Source: Variovorax sp. PBS-H4
Lineage (GTDB): Bacteria > Pseudomonadota > Gammaproteobacteria > Burkholderiales > Burkholderiaceae_C
Reading direction: 5' to 3'
NCBI RefSeq assembly: GCF_901827205.1
Contig: NZ_LR594675.1
Span: forward strand, 3,658,001-3,722,000
DNA length: 64,000 bases
Position 1 is the stretch's first letter. Each line of letters begins with the position of its first letter. The notes under the pieces were generated by a model that was given only the letters and a program-made list of their open reading frames with translations, did not search any database and had not been told where the DNA came from. Below are positions 33,851-43,111 of this stretch, one piece after another. A program made the position numbers and the translations under genes.

Positions 33851-35197
33851 ATGTCCACCGTCTTCAACTTCACCTTCGTCCCCTGGTTCCGCTCGGTGGC
33901 GCCCTACATCCACATGCACCGCGGCAAGACCTTCGTGGTCGCCATGGCGGGGGAAGCCATTGCTGCCGGCAAGCTGCCCAACATCGCGCAGGACCTGGCG
34001 CTGATTCAGAGCATGGGCGTCAAGGTGGTGCTGGTGCACGGCTTCCGGCCACAGGTCAACGAGCAGCTGCGCGCCAAGGGCCACGAGGCAAAGTATTCGC
34101 ACGGCATGCGCATCACCGACGAAGTGGCGCTCGATTGCGCCCAGGAGGCCGCCGGCCAGTTGCGCTACGAGATCGAGGCCGCCTTCAGCCAGGGCCTGCC
34201 GAACACGCCGATGGCCGGCTCGACCGTGCGCATGATTTCCGGCAACTTCATCACCGCGCGGCCTGTCGGCGTGGTCGACGGTGTCGACTTCCAGCACTCG
34301 GGCCTGGTGCGCAAGGTGGATGCGGCCGGGATCCGCCGCGGGCTGGACTTCGGCTCCATGGTGCTGATGTCGCCCTTCGGTTTCTCGCCCACGGGCGAAG
34401 CCTTCAACCTGACGATGGAGGAGGTCGCCACCAGCGTGGCGATCTCGATCCAGGCCGACAAGCTGATCTTCCTGACGGAGGTGCCGGGCATCCCGCAAGA
34501 CCCCGCGCAGCCTGTAGGCGAAGACAACCCGATCGACACCGAGCTGCCGCTGGACAGCGCGAAGAAGCTGCTGGCCTCGCTTGCGCCGCCACAGAAGCCG
34601 ACCGACACGGGCTTCTACCTGCAGCATTGCGTCAAGGCGTGCGAAGCAGGCGTGGAGCGCAACCACATCATTCCGTTCTCTGTGGACGGCTCGCTGCTGC
34701 TCGAGGTGTACGTGCACGACGGCATCGGCACGATGGTGATCGACGAGAAGCTCGAATCGCTGCGCGAGGCCACTGCCGACGACATCGGCGGCATCCTGCA
34801 GCTGATCGAGCCCTTCGAGCGCGACGGCACCCTGGTCAAGCGCAGCCGGACTGAAATCGAGCGCGACATCGGCCAGTACACGGTGATCGAGCACGACGGC
34901 GTGATCTTCGGCTGCGCCGCGCTCTACCCCTATCCCGAAGCGAAGACGGCAGAGATGGCGGCACTCACCGTGTCGCCGCAATCGCAGTCGCAGGGCGACG
35001 GCGAGCGCATCCTCAAGCGCATCGAGCAGCGCGCCAAGGCGAGCGGGCTCGAAAGCATCTTCGTGCTGACCACCCGCACCATGCACTGGTTCCTCAGGCG
35101 CGGCTTCCAGCAGGTCAACCCCGACTGGCTGCCCGAGGCCCGCAAGCGCAAGTACAACTGGGATCGCAAGAGCCAGGTGCTGGTCAAGAAGCTCTGA
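33851..35197 (+). CDS. argA: amino-acid N-acetyltransferase (N-acetylglutamate synthase)
   Basis: Catalyses the first step of arginine synthesis, acetylation of glutamate by acetyl-CoA. The 448-residue product has an N-terminal amino-acid-kinase domain (about 1-290: MGVKVVLVHGFRPQVNEQLR; MRITDEVALDCAQ), which in this family is the arginine-sensing part, and a C-terminal GNAT domain (about 300-448: LREATADDIGGILQLIEPFE; AALTVSPQSQSQGDGERILK; FVLTTRTMHWFLRRGFQQ). ATG 33851 (MSTVFNFTFVPWFRSVAPYI) matches the family start; the frame continues upstream only as shadow of hrpA. It is 11 bases before dapC. Confidence 0.95.
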   Translation: MSTVFNFTFVPWFRSVAPYIHMHRGKTFVVAMAGEAIAAGKLPNIAQDLALIQSMGVKVVLVHGFRPQVNEQLRAKGHEAKYSHGMRITDEVALDCAQEAAGQLRYEIEAAFSQGLPNTPMAGSTVRMISGNFITARPVGVVDGVDFQHSGLVRKVDAAGIRRGLDFGSMVLMSPFGFSPTGEAFNLTMEEVATSVAISIQADKLIFLTEVPGIPQDPAQPVGEDNPIDTELPLDSAKKLLASLAPPQKPTDTGFYLQHCVKACEAGVERNHIIPFSVDGSLLLEVYVHDGIGTMVIDEKLESLREATADDIGGILQLIEPFERDGTLVKRSRTEIERDIGQYTVIEHDGVIFGCAALYPYPEAKTAEMAALTVSPQSQSQGDGERILKRIEQRAKASGLESIFVLTTRTMHWFLRRGFQQVNPDWLPEARKRKYNWDRKSQVLVKKL

Positions 35198-35208
35198 ACG
35201 TCGACAAC

Positions 35209-36420
35209 ATGAACCCCCTGCTCTCCAAGCTGCAGCCCTACCCCTTCGAGCGGCTGCGCCGGCTCTTCGCGGACGTCGCGCCGAGTCCGGAATTCGCGCC
35301 GATCAGCCTCGGCATCGGCGAACCCAAGCACCCGACGCCGCTGTTCATCAAGCAGGCCCTGTCCGACGGCCTGGGCGCGCTGGCGGTGTATCCCGCCACC
35401 GCCGGCGACCTGAAACTGCGCCAGTCCTTCACGGGCTGGCTGCAGCGCCGCTACGCGCTCGAACTCGACCCTGCCACGCAGGTGCTGCCGGTCAATGGAT
35501 CGCGCGAGGCGCTGTTCGCCCTCGCGCAGACGGTGGTCGATGCATCGACGACGCCTGGTCCGGTGGTGCTCTCGCCCAATCCGTTCTATCAAATCTACGA
35601 GGGCGCGGCCCTGCTGGCGGGCGCCGAGCCCTGCTACGTGCCCAGCGTGCCGGCGCGCAACTTCGCCGTCGACTGGGACAGCGTCCCGGCGGCGGTGTGG
35701 GAGCGCACCCAGCTCGTCTTCGTGTGCTCGCCAGGCAACCCGACCGGTGCCGTGATGCCGATGGAGGAATGGGAGAAGCTCTTCGCGCTGTCGGACCGCC
35801 ATGGTTTCGTCATCGCGTCCGACGAGTGCTACAGCGAGATCTACTTCCGCGAAGAACCGCCGCTCGGCGGGCTGGAAGCCGCGGCCAGGCTCGGCCGCAG
35901 CGACTTCCGCAATCTCATTGCCCTCACTTCCTTGTCCAAGCGCAGCAACGTGCCGGGCCTGCGCAGCGGGTTCGTCGCTGGCGATGCGGCGATCATCAAG
36001 TCCTTCCTGCTCTATCGCACCTACCACGGCAGTGCCATGAGCGGCGCGGTGGCGGCTGCCAGCATTGCGGCCTGGGGCGACGAGGCGCACGTCGTCGAGA
36101 ACCGCGCCCAGTACCGCGCCAAGTTCGCGGCCGTGACGCCGCTGCTTGAAAAGGTGCTGGACGTCCGGCTGCCCGACGCCAGCTTCTACCTGTGGGCCGG
36201 CGTGCCCGCGGCGTGGCAGGGCGACGACGCCGCCTTCGCCCGCGCGCTCTACGCTCAATACAATGTGACCGTGCTGCCCGGCAGCTATCTCGCCCGGGAA
36301 GCCGGGGGCGCCAACCCGGGCCGCGGCCGCATCCGCATGGCGCTGGTGGCCGACACAGCCGAATGCACCGAGGCCGCGCAGCGCATCGTGAACTTCATCC
36401 AGAACCGAGCCAATCCATGA
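35209..36420 (+). CDS. dapC: succinyldiaminopimelate transaminase
   Basis: PLP-dependent enzyme making N-succinyl-LL-2,6-diaminopimelate from the 6-keto acid in the lysine/peptidoglycan pathway. The 403-residue product begins MNPLLSKLQPYPFERLRRLF, the DapC N-terminus seen in betaproteobacteria, with ISLGIGEPKHPTP, CSPGNPTGAVMPMEEWEKLF and the PLP lysine in LTSLSKRSNVPGLRSGFVAG. It starts 11 bases after argA, and its stop overlaps the dapD start (ATGA), so dapC and dapD are translationally coupled. Confidence 0.95.
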   Translation: MNPLLSKLQPYPFERLRRLFADVAPSPEFAPISLGIGEPKHPTPLFIKQALSDGLGALAVYPATAGDLKLRQSFTGWLQRRYALELDPATQVLPVNGSREALFALAQTVVDASTTPGPVVLSPNPFYQIYEGAALLAGAEPCYVPSVPARNFAVDWDSVPAAVWERTQLVFVCSPGNPTGAVMPMEEWEKLFALSDRHGFVIASDECYSEIYFREEPPLGGLEAAARLGRSDFRNLIALTSLSKRSNVPGLRSGFVAGDAAIIKSFLLYRTYHGSAMSGAVAAASIAAWGDEAHVVENRAQYRAKFAAVTPLLEKVLDVRLPDASFYLWAGVPAAWQGDDAAFARALYAQYNVTVLPGSYLAREAGGANPGRGRIRMALVADTAECTEAAQRIVNFIQNRANP

Positions 36421-37241
36421 CCCAGCAACTCCAGCAGACCATCGACGCCGCGTGGGAAGACCGCGCCAATCTCTCCGCCACCAGCGCCCCGAAGGAAGTT
36501 CGCGAGGCAGTCGAGCATGTGATTGCCGAACTCAACAACGGCCATTTGCGCGTCGCTACCCGCGAGGCCGTGGGCCAGTGGACCGTGCATCAGTGGATCA
36601 AGAAGGCGGTGCTGCTGTCCTTTCGCCTCAAGGACAACGAGCAGATGCAGGCCGGCTCACTCGGCTTCTATGACAAGGTGCCGACCAAGTTCTCGCATCT
36701 TTCGGCCAACGAGCTCAAGGAAGCCGGTGTTCGCATCGTGCCGCCGGCGGTGGCGCGCCGTGGCAGCTACATCGCCAAGGGCGCGATCCTGATGCCCTCC
36801 TACGTGAACATCGGCGCCTACGTCGGCGAAGGCACCATGGTCGACACCTGGGCCACCGTCGGTTCCTGCGCCCAGATCGGCGCCAACGTGCACCTCTCCG
36901 GGGGCGTCGGCATCGGCGGCGTGCTGGAGCCGCTGCAGGCCGGGCCGACCATCATCGAGGACAACTGCTTCATCGGCGCGCGCTCCGAAGTGGTCGAGGG
37001 CGTGGTCATCGAAGAAAACTCCGTTCTCTCGATGGGCGTGTACATCGGCCAGAGCACCCCCATCTACGACCGCACGACCGGCGAAGTCACGTACGGCCGC
37101 GTGCCCGCCGGCTCGGTGGTCATCAGCGGCACGCTGCCCAAGGACAACGGCAAGTACAGCCTCTACGCCGCGATCATCGTCAAGCGCGTCGATGCGCAGA
37201 CGCGCGCCAAGACCTCGCTGAACGACCTGCTGCGCGATTAA
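36417..37241 (+). CDS. dapD: tetrahydrodipicolinate N-succinyltransferase
   Basis: Transfers succinyl from succinyl-CoA to tetrahydrodipicolinate, the step before DapC. The 274-residue product has an alpha-helical N-terminal domain (MTQQLQQTIDAAWEDRANLS) and a left-handed beta-helix of hexapeptide repeats (from about residue 110: GAILMPSYVNIGAYVGEGTM; SGGVGIGGVLEPLQAGPTII; DNCFIGARSEVVEGVVIEEN). The start overlaps the dapC stop by 4 bases, which fixes it. A PilU-like gene follows after 52 bases. Confidence 0.97.
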   Translation: MTQQLQQTIDAAWEDRANLSATSAPKEVREAVEHVIAELNNGHLRVATREAVGQWTVHQWIKKAVLLSFRLKDNEQMQAGSLGFYDKVPTKFSHLSANELKEAGVRIVPPAVARRGSYIAKGAILMPSYVNIGAYVGEGTMVDTWATVGSCAQIGANVHLSGGVGIGGVLEPLQAGPTIIEDNCFIGARSEVVEGVVIEENSVLSMGVYIGQSTPIYDRTTGEVTYGRVPAGSVVISGTLPKDNGKYSLYAAIIVKRVDAQTRAKTSLNDLLRD

Positions 37242-37293
37242 GAAGCCGGCAAGCCGCGACACCCTTTCACAACCACGCTGGAGGAGAGAGCCG

Positions 37294-38442
37294 ATGAAGA
37301 CGATGGAGCGAATTCTGCGCCTGATGGCCGAGCGCAAGGCATCCGACATCTACCTGTCGGCCCACTCCCCGGCGCTGATCCGGATCAACGGCAACTGCGT
37401 GCCCATCAACGGGCAGGTGCTGCCGCCCGAGGCACCCCTGTCCCTGCTGGCTGAAGTGGTACCCGAAGCGCGCATTGCCGAGCTGGAGCGCACCGGCGAG
37501 CTCAACATGGCCGTCGCCCTCGAGGGCGCCGGCAACTTCCGCATCAGCGGCATGCGCCAGCGCGGCAGCTACGCCGTGGTCGTACGGCACATCGCCTCGG
37601 AAATCCCCACCTTCGACGAGCTGAACCTGCCGGAGATCCTCAAGACCCTGATCATGGAGAAGCGCGGGCTCATCCTGATGGTGGGCTCCACCGGCGCAGG
37701 CAAGAGCACCACGCTGGCCTCGATGCTGGACTACCGCAACGCGCACGCCAGCGGCCACATCCTCACCGTCGAGGAGCCGATCGAATTCACCTACACCAAC
37801 AAGAAGTCGATGGTGAACCAGCGCGACGTCGGCAGCGACACCGAGTCGCTGCAAGTGGCGCTCAAGAATGCTTTGCGCCAGGCGCCCGACGTGATCCAGA
37901 TCGGCGAGATCCGCGACCGGGAGACCATGACAGCCGCCATTGCGTACGCACAGTCGGGCCACCTGTGCGTGGCCACGCTGCACGCCAACAACAGCTACCG
38001 CGCGCTCAACCGGATCTTGAGCTTCTACCCGGTCGAGGTGCGCGCCACCCTGCTGGGCGACCTGAGTGGCGCACTGCGGGCCATCATCGCGCAGCGCCTG
38101 CTGCGCACGCCCAATGGCACCCGCTTGCCCGCGCTCGAAGTGATGCTCAACACCGCGCTCGTTGCCGACCTGATCGGCAAGGGCGACTTCTCCGGCGTCA
38201 AGGAGGCGATGGAGCAATCCATGGCCGAAGGCTCGCAGACCTTCGAGGAAGACATTGCACGCCTCATCACCGAGAACCGCGTCAACCGCGACGAGGGCCT
38301 GTCGCAGGCTGACTCCCCGACCAACCTGATGTGGCGCCTGCAGAACCGCAACTCGGCGCCCGCGCGCAAGGAAGAACACGCCTTGCTCGACCAGGTCGAT
38401 GAACCCTCCTTCACGGACATCACGCTCGACGTCCGCCACTAG
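37294..38442 (+). CDS. pilU: PilT/PilU-type twitching-motility ATPase
   Basis: A cytoplasmic hexameric ATPase of the type IV pilus retraction class. The 382-residue product has an N-terminal PAS-like region (ASDIYLSAHSPALIRINGN), Walker A GSTGAGKST at 131-139, the Asp box LTVEEPIEF, Walker B QIGEIRDRETM and the His box GHLCVATLHANNSYRALNRI. The tail after residue 345 (LMWRLQNRNSAPARKEEHAL) is more like PilU than PilT, but the two are close and I name it PilU with moderate confidence. It has GGAGGAGAG before the ATG and stands alone between dapD and dapE, with no other pilus gene in the window. Confidence 0.85.
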   Translation: MKTMERILRLMAERKASDIYLSAHSPALIRINGNCVPINGQVLPPEAPLSLLAEVVPEARIAELERTGELNMAVALEGAGNFRISGMRQRGSYAVVVRHIASEIPTFDELNLPEILKTLIMEKRGLILMVGSTGAGKSTTLASMLDYRNAHASGHILTVEEPIEFTYTNKKSMVNQRDVGSDTESLQVALKNALRQAPDVIQIGEIRDRETMTAAIAYAQSGHLCVATLHANNSYRALNRILSFYPVEVRATLLGDLSGALRAIIAQRLLRTPNGTRLPALEVMLNTALVADLIGKGDFSGVKEAMEQSMAEGSQTFEEDIARLITENRVNRDEGLSQADSPTNLMWRLQNRNSAPARKEEHALLDQVDEPSFTDITLDVRH

Positions 38443-38451
38443 CTTCTTTCC

Positions 38452-39633
38452 ATGTCCCGCACGCTGCAACTGGCTGAACAACTGATCTCGCGCCCCTCCG
38501 TCACTCCCGATGACGCGGGCTGCCAGCAGATCCTCGGCGAGCGGCTGGCGCGGCTGGGCTTCAGGCTCGAGACCCTTGAAAGCGGCCCCGCCGATTTCCG
38601 GGTGACCAACCTGTGGGCCGTTCGCCAGGGCAGTGCGGCCGGCGAGTCCGCGCGCACGCTGGCCTTCGCCGGCCACACCGACGTGGTGCCCACCGGCCCG
38701 CTGGAGCAGTGGACGAGCCATCCTTTCACGCCCACCCATCGGGACGGCAGGCTCTATGGTCGCGGCGCCTGCGACATGAAGGTCTCCCTTGCCGCCTTCG
38801 TGGTCTCGATCGAGGACTTCCTGGCCGCCCATCCAGAGCCGCATCTCACGCTGGCGCTGCTGCTCACCAGCGACGAGGAGGGCCCTGCCCTCGACGGCAC
38901 GGTGGTGGTCTGCAATGCGCTTGCCGCTCGCGGGGAACGCATCGACTACTGCATCGTCGGCGAGCCGACCTCGGTCGAGCGCTGTGGCGACATGATCAAG
39001 AACGGCCGGCGCGGCACGATGAGCGGCCGACTCACCGTCCAGGGCGTGCAAGGCCACATCGCCTATCCGCAACTTGCGAAGAACCCGGTGCACGCCTTCG
39101 CGCCGGCGCTGGCGGAACTCGTCGCGATCAACGCGGCGGGCGGCTGGGACAGCGCGCCCAATCCGTATTTCCAGCCGACCAGTTGGCAGATCAGCAACAT
39201 CCACGCAGGCACGGGCGCCAGCAACGTGATTCCCGGCAACGCAGTGGTCGACTTCAACTTCCGATTTTCGACCGAGGCCACGCCGGAATCCCTCCAAGCC
39301 CGCGTCAAGGCGGTGCTCGACACGCACGGGCTCGACTACACGCTCTCGTGGACCGTCGGCGGCCTGCCCTTCCTCACTCCGCCCGGCGAGCTCGTGGCGG
39401 CGGTGCAGCAGGCGATCCGCGACGAGACCGGCATCGAGACCGAGCTCTCCACCAGCGGCGGCACCAGCGACGCGCGCTTCATCGCGAAGATCTGCAGGCA
39501 GGTGGTCGAGCTGGGGCCGGTCAATGCCAGCATCCACAAGATCGACGAGCACATCGCCGTCCCCGAGATCGAGCAGCTCAAGAACATCTACCAACGCACG
39601 CTGGATCGGCTCGAAGCGCTGGTTGGAAAATGA
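38452..39633 (+). CDS. dapE: succinyl-diaminopimelate desuccinylase
   Basis: Zn-dependent M20 hydrolase releasing succinate to give LL-diaminopimelate, after DapC in the pathway. The 393-residue product has AFAGHTDVVPTGP (first metal His and catalytic Asp), GRGACDMKVSLAAFV (bridging Asp), LLTSDEEGPALDGTV (catalytic and metal Glu) and the dimerisation domain with NVIPGNAVVDFNFRFS. An unusual run, RQGSAAGESARTLAFAGH, lengthens the segment before the first His. It begins 9 bases after the PilU-like gene, and its stop overlaps the prmB start (ATGA). Confidence 0.95.
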   Translation: MSRTLQLAEQLISRPSVTPDDAGCQQILGERLARLGFRLETLESGPADFRVTNLWAVRQGSAAGESARTLAFAGHTDVVPTGPLEQWTSHPFTPTHRDGRLYGRGACDMKVSLAAFVVSIEDFLAAHPEPHLTLALLLTSDEEGPALDGTVVVCNALAARGERIDYCIVGEPTSVERCGDMIKNGRRGTMSGRLTVQGVQGHIAYPQLAKNPVHAFAPALAELVAINAAGGWDSAPNPYFQPTSWQISNIHAGTGASNVIPGNAVVDFNFRFSTEATPESLQARVKAVLDTHGLDYTLSWTVGGLPFLTPPGELVAAVQQAIRDETGIETELSTSGGTSDARFIAKICRQVVELGPVNASIHKIDEHIAVPEIEQLKNIYQRTLDRLEALVGK

Positions 39634-40493
39634 CCACAGTCATCGAGTTGATCGAGGCCGGCGAAAAGCAGCTGGCCGAGGCCGGCGTTGCCTTCGGCCA
39701 CGGCACCACCAACGCCTTCGACGAAGCAGCCTGGCTGGTGCTGTGGCGACTGGGCCTGCCGCTCGACAACCTCGACGATGCGGCTGGACGCCCGGTTTCT
39801 CCAGCCGAGGCTTCGCGCGTGGCCGAACTGCTGTCTGCACGCATCGCGACACGCAAGCCCGCCGCCTATCTCACCAAGGAAGCCTGGCTGCAGGGCGTGC
39901 CCTTCTACGTCGACGAACGGACCATCGTGCCGCGCAGCTTCATTGCCGAGCTGCTGGCCGACGGCACCATCGACCCATGGCTCGGCGAGCACACCCAGCG
40001 GGTGCTGGACCTGTGCACCGGCAACGGCAGCCTCGCCGTGCTGGCCGCGCTGACCTACCCTGACATCCGCGTTGATGCGGCCGATCTTTCGAGCGAGGCC
40101 CTCGAGGTCGCGGCCATCAACGTCACGCGCCACGCGCTGGACGATCGCATCACGTTGATCGAATCCGACGGGCTCGCCAACGTGCACGGCCCTTACGACC
40201 TGATCCTTTGCAACCCGCCTTACGTCAACACAGGGAGCATGGCCGCCCTGCCCGCCGAATACCGCGCCGAGCCCGAGCTGGCACTGGCCGGCGGCGCCGA
40301 CGGCATGGACTTCGTGCGCCGCCTGTTTGCCGATGCACCCGCCTGCATGAGCGAGCATGCCGTGCTGGTGCTGGAGATCGGCAACGAGCGTGCCCACTTC
40401 GAGGCGGCGTTCCCCAGACTCGAGGTCGTGTGGCTCACCACAAGCGCGGGAGACGACCAGGTGTTGCTGGTCACCCGCGAATCCCTGAAATGA
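39630..40493 (+). CDS. prmB: ribosomal protein uL3 N5-glutamine methyltransferase
   Basis: Methylates a glutamine of ribosomal protein L3 using SAM. The 287-residue product has the PrmB/HemK helical N-terminal domain (MTTVIELIEAGEKQLAEAG), YLTKEAWLQGVPFYVDERTI (PrmB-type; PrmC differs here), the SAM motif LDLCTGNGSLAVLAAL and the catalytic NPPY in LILCNPPYVNTGSM. The ATG overlaps the dapE stop by 4 bases, which fixes the start. An intergenic element and the ABC-F gene follow. Confidence 0.95.
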   Translation: MTTVIELIEAGEKQLAEAGVAFGHGTTNAFDEAAWLVLWRLGLPLDNLDDAAGRPVSPAEASRVAELLSARIATRKPAAYLTKEAWLQGVPFYVDERTIVPRSFIAELLADGTIDPWLGEHTQRVLDLCTGNGSLAVLAALTYPDIRVDAADLSSEALEVAAINVTRHALDDRITLIESDGLANVHGPYDLILCNPPYVNTGSMAALPAEYRAEPELALAGGADGMDFVRRLFADAPACMSEHAVLVLEIGNERAHFEAAFPRLEVVWLTTSAGDDQVLLVTRESLK

Positions 40494-40495
40494 AA

Positions 40496-40541
40496 TGCCC
40501 CCGCGCTCGCCATTGCGCGTATTGCTGCCCCACGAAGGGGC
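40496..40541. repeat. GC-rich intergenic element, Comamonadaceae type (copy 2)
   Basis: The 54-base gap between prmB and the ABC-F gene contains CCCCCGCGCTCGCC, a short spacer, and GCTGCCCCACGAAGGGGCGC. It shares order and core (GCTGCCCC-x-CGA-x-GGG) with the element at 28305-28379, read in the other orientation. The inverted GCCCC/GGGGC could form a short hairpin, but no T run follows. Confidence 0.45.
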
Positions 40542-40547
40542 GCTGAC

Positions 40548-42512
40548 ATGATCACCCTCAAGAACGTCATCCTGCGCCGCAGCGCCAAGGTCCTGTTGAA
40601 CGGCGCGAACGTCACCATCAATCCCGGCGAGAAAGTCGGGCTGGTCGGGCGCAACGGTGCCGGCAAGTCGACCCTGTTCGCACTTTTCAACGGCACACTG
40701 CACGAGGACGGAGGAGATTTCTCGGTACCGCCGTCCTGGCGCCTGGCACAAGTCGCGCAGAACATGCCCGAGACCGAGGAGTCGGCAACCGACTTCGTGG
40801 TCGGCGGCGACACACGCTTGGTGGAACTGCGCGAGGCGCTCGCCCTGGCCGAGGCCGGCCATGCCGCCGACCCGGACGACCCGGACATCGGCATGGCCCT
40901 GGCTCACGCTTACACCGACCTGCACGATGCCGGCGAGCACGACGCCGTGCCACGTGCGCAGGCGCTGATCCTCGGCCTGGGCTTCAAGGTCCAGGAACTG
41001 GAGCAGCCGGTCAACAGCTTCTCCGGCGGCTGGCGCATGCGCCTGCAGCTGGCGCGCGCGCTGATGTGCCCGAGCGATCTCCTGCTGCTCGACGAACCGA
41101 CCAATCACCTGGACCTGGACGCCCTGGTCTGGCTCGAAGCCTGGTTGCAGAAATACGCCGGCACGATGATCGTGATCAGCCACGACCGCGAGTTCCTCGA
41201 TGCGGTGACCAACGTCACGCTGCACATCGCGCATGAGCAACTCACCCGATACGGCGGCAACTACAGTGCCTTCGAAACCCTGCGCGCCCAGCAGTTGGAG
41301 CTGCAGCAATCCGCCTTTGCCAAGCAGCAGGACAAGATCGCCCATCTGCAGAAGTTCATCGACCGCTTCAAGGCCAAGGCCAGCAAGGCCAAGCAGGCCC
41401 AGAGCCGCGTGAAAGCGCTGGAGCGCATGGAAAAGGTCGCGCCGCTGCTCGCCGAGGCAGACTTCAGCTTCGAATTCAAGGAGCCCGGAAACATCCCCAA
41501 TCCGATGCTCACGATCAGCGCGGCAAGCTTCGGCTACCTGCAGGAGGACGGGCCCCCGAGGACCATCCTGACCGGCGTCAACCGCTCGGTGCTGGCCGGC
41601 CAGCGCATCGGCATCCTGGGCGCCAACGGCCAGGGCAAATCCACGCTGGTGAAGACCATCGCCCGCGAGATGGGTGCCCTCGCCGGCACCGTGACAGAAG
41701 GCAAGGGCCTCAACATCGGCTACTTCGCGCAGCAGGAGCTCGACGTATTGCGTCCGCAAGACACGCCGCTCGAGCACATGGTGCGCATGGCGCGCGACCT
41801 CGGCCCCAATACCCGCGAACGCACGGGCGAGCAGGACCTGCGCGGCTACCTCGGCAGTTTCAACTTCAGCGGCGACATGGTGAAGCAGGCCGTCGGCACC
41901 ATGAGCGGCGGCGAAAAGGCACGCCTGGTGCTGGCCATGATGGTCTGGCAGCGCCCCAACCTCCTCCTGCTCGACGAGCCGACCAATCACCTGGACCTCG
42001 CCACCCGCGAGGCCCTGGCGGTCGCGCTCAACGAATTCGAGGGCACGCTGATGCTGGTCAGCCACGACCGTGCGCTGCTTCGTTCGGTGTGCGACGAATT
42101 CTGGCTGGTCGGTCGCGGCCGCGTCAGCGACTTCGATGGGGACCTGGACGACTACCAGCGCTACCTGCTCGACGAGGCCAAGCGCGTGCGCGAGGAGGCC
42201 AGGCTGGCCACCCGCGAGGCCGAGAGCGCCTCCGCGCCGGCGACGCCCTCGGCCTCGGTGGCTGCGCAGGAACGCCAGCAGCGCAGCGGCCAAGCCAAGC
42301 CCTTGAAGCGAGAACTGGCTCAGGTCGATGAGCGTTTGGCTGCCGCAGGTGCAGAGAAGACCACGCTCGAGGCACGGCTATCCGCCGCTCTTCCTGCGAC
42401 CGAGATCGCCGAAGCCGGCAGACGCCTGAAGGCGCTCAACGAGGAGATCGGCCTGCTCGAGGAGCGCTGGCTGGCCCTGTCGGACCAGATCGAGGCACTG
42501 GCCGAGGGCTGA
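40548..42512 (+). CDS. ABC-F family ATPase (YheS-like)
   Basis: A soluble tandem ABC protein of 654 residues without membrane domains. ABC-F proteins act on ribosomes, for example in resolving stalled elongation. Domain one has GRNGAGKSTLFALFNG, FSGGWRMRLQLARAL and LLLLDEPTNHLDLDALVWLE. The linker (about 225-310) is a charged helical hairpin (QQDKIAHLQKFIDRFKAKAS) as in the P-site tRNA-contacting motif. Domain two has GANGQGKSTLVKTI, MSGGEKARLVLAMMV and LLLLDEPTNHLDLATREALA. A C-terminal coiled-coil extension (about 545-654, ELAQVDERLAAAGAEKTTLE) is like YheS/Uup. Start at ATG 40548 (MITLKNVILRRSAKVLLNGA). Confidence 0.93.
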   Translation: MITLKNVILRRSAKVLLNGANVTINPGEKVGLVGRNGAGKSTLFALFNGTLHEDGGDFSVPPSWRLAQVAQNMPETEESATDFVVGGDTRLVELREALALAEAGHAADPDDPDIGMALAHAYTDLHDAGEHDAVPRAQALILGLGFKVQELEQPVNSFSGGWRMRLQLARALMCPSDLLLLDEPTNHLDLDALVWLEAWLQKYAGTMIVISHDREFLDAVTNVTLHIAHEQLTRYGGNYSAFETLRAQQLELQQSAFAKQQDKIAHLQKFIDRFKAKASKAKQAQSRVKALERMEKVAPLLAEADFSFEFKEPGNIPNPMLTISAASFGYLQEDGPPRTILTGVNRSVLAGQRIGILGANGQGKSTLVKTIAREMGALAGTVTEGKGLNIGYFAQQELDVLRPQDTPLEHMVRMARDLGPNTRERTGEQDLRGYLGSFNFSGDMVKQAVGTMSGGEKARLVLAMMVWQRPNLLLLDEPTNHLDLATREALAVALNEFEGTLMLVSHDRALLRSVCDEFWLVGRGRVSDFDGDLDDYQRYLLDEAKRVREEARLATREAESASAPATPSASVAAQERQQRSGQAKPLKRELAQVDERLAAAGAEKTTLEARLSAALPATEIAEAGRRLKALNEEIGLLEERWLALSDQIEALAEG

Positions 42513-42538
42513 CCGGACGTGATAGCCTCCGGCAAACC

Positions 42539-43111
42539 ATGCCCTCGGCTCTCGAACTCGCACGCGGCGATCCGCAGCTGATCGCGGCCATCCAGCGCAG
42601 CAGGCGCATGCTCGGGCGCAAGGCGTTGTTGGCCGCCGTGGCCAGCGCCGTGCCTCTGCCGGGGGTCGACTGGGCCGCTGACGCCGCCCTGCTGTCGCGG
42701 TTGATCCCGCGCATCAGCGCAGAATTCGGCCTCTCGGTGGCCCAGATCGAAGGCCTTGCACCTCATCATCGCGAGCGCATCCAGCAAGCGGCCGCTGCCG
42801 CCGGCGCCCTGTTGGTGGGCAAGCTGATGACGCGGGAGCTCTTGATCAAGTTGGCCCGGCAAGCCGGCGTCCGGCTGACGGCGAAGCAGGCCACCAAGTA
42901 CGTGCCGGTCGCGGGCCAGTTGGTCTCCGCCGCGATCGGGTACGCCGCCTTGCGGGCGCTCGGCGAGCTTCACATCCGGGACTGCGTCCAGGTCGCGCAA
43001 TCGGTACGGCATCTGCTTGCGCCGCCGTCCGCGTCCGGTGGCGAAGCACAGATCGAGGCTCGGCCTGCTTCGCGCAATCGCTTCGGATGGGCACGGCTGC
43101 GCCCTCGCTGA
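42539..43111 (+). CDS. conserved hypothetical protein, DUF697-like
   Basis: A 190-residue protein. The pattern RKALLAAVASAVPLPGVDWA followed by DAALLSRLIPRISAEFGLSV, and then a Gly/Ala-rich amphipathic segment (KYVPVAGQLVSAAIGYAALR), recalls DUF697/YcjF-type proteins that associate with membranes and small GTPases. I cannot confirm membership. There are two moderately hydrophobic stretches but no signal peptide. The tail after residue 160 is basic (RPASRNRFGWARLRPR). It starts 26 bases after the ABC-F stop on the same strand and could be co-transcribed. Confidence 0.65.
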   Translation: MPSALELARGDPQLIAAIQRSRRMLGRKALLAAVASAVPLPGVDWAADAALLSRLIPRISAEFGLSVAQIEGLAPHHRERIQQAAAAAGALLVGKLMTRELLIKLARQAGVRLTAKQATKYVPVAGQLVSAAIGYAALRALGELHIRDCVQVAQSVRHLLAPPSASGGEAQIEARPASRNRFGWARLRPR

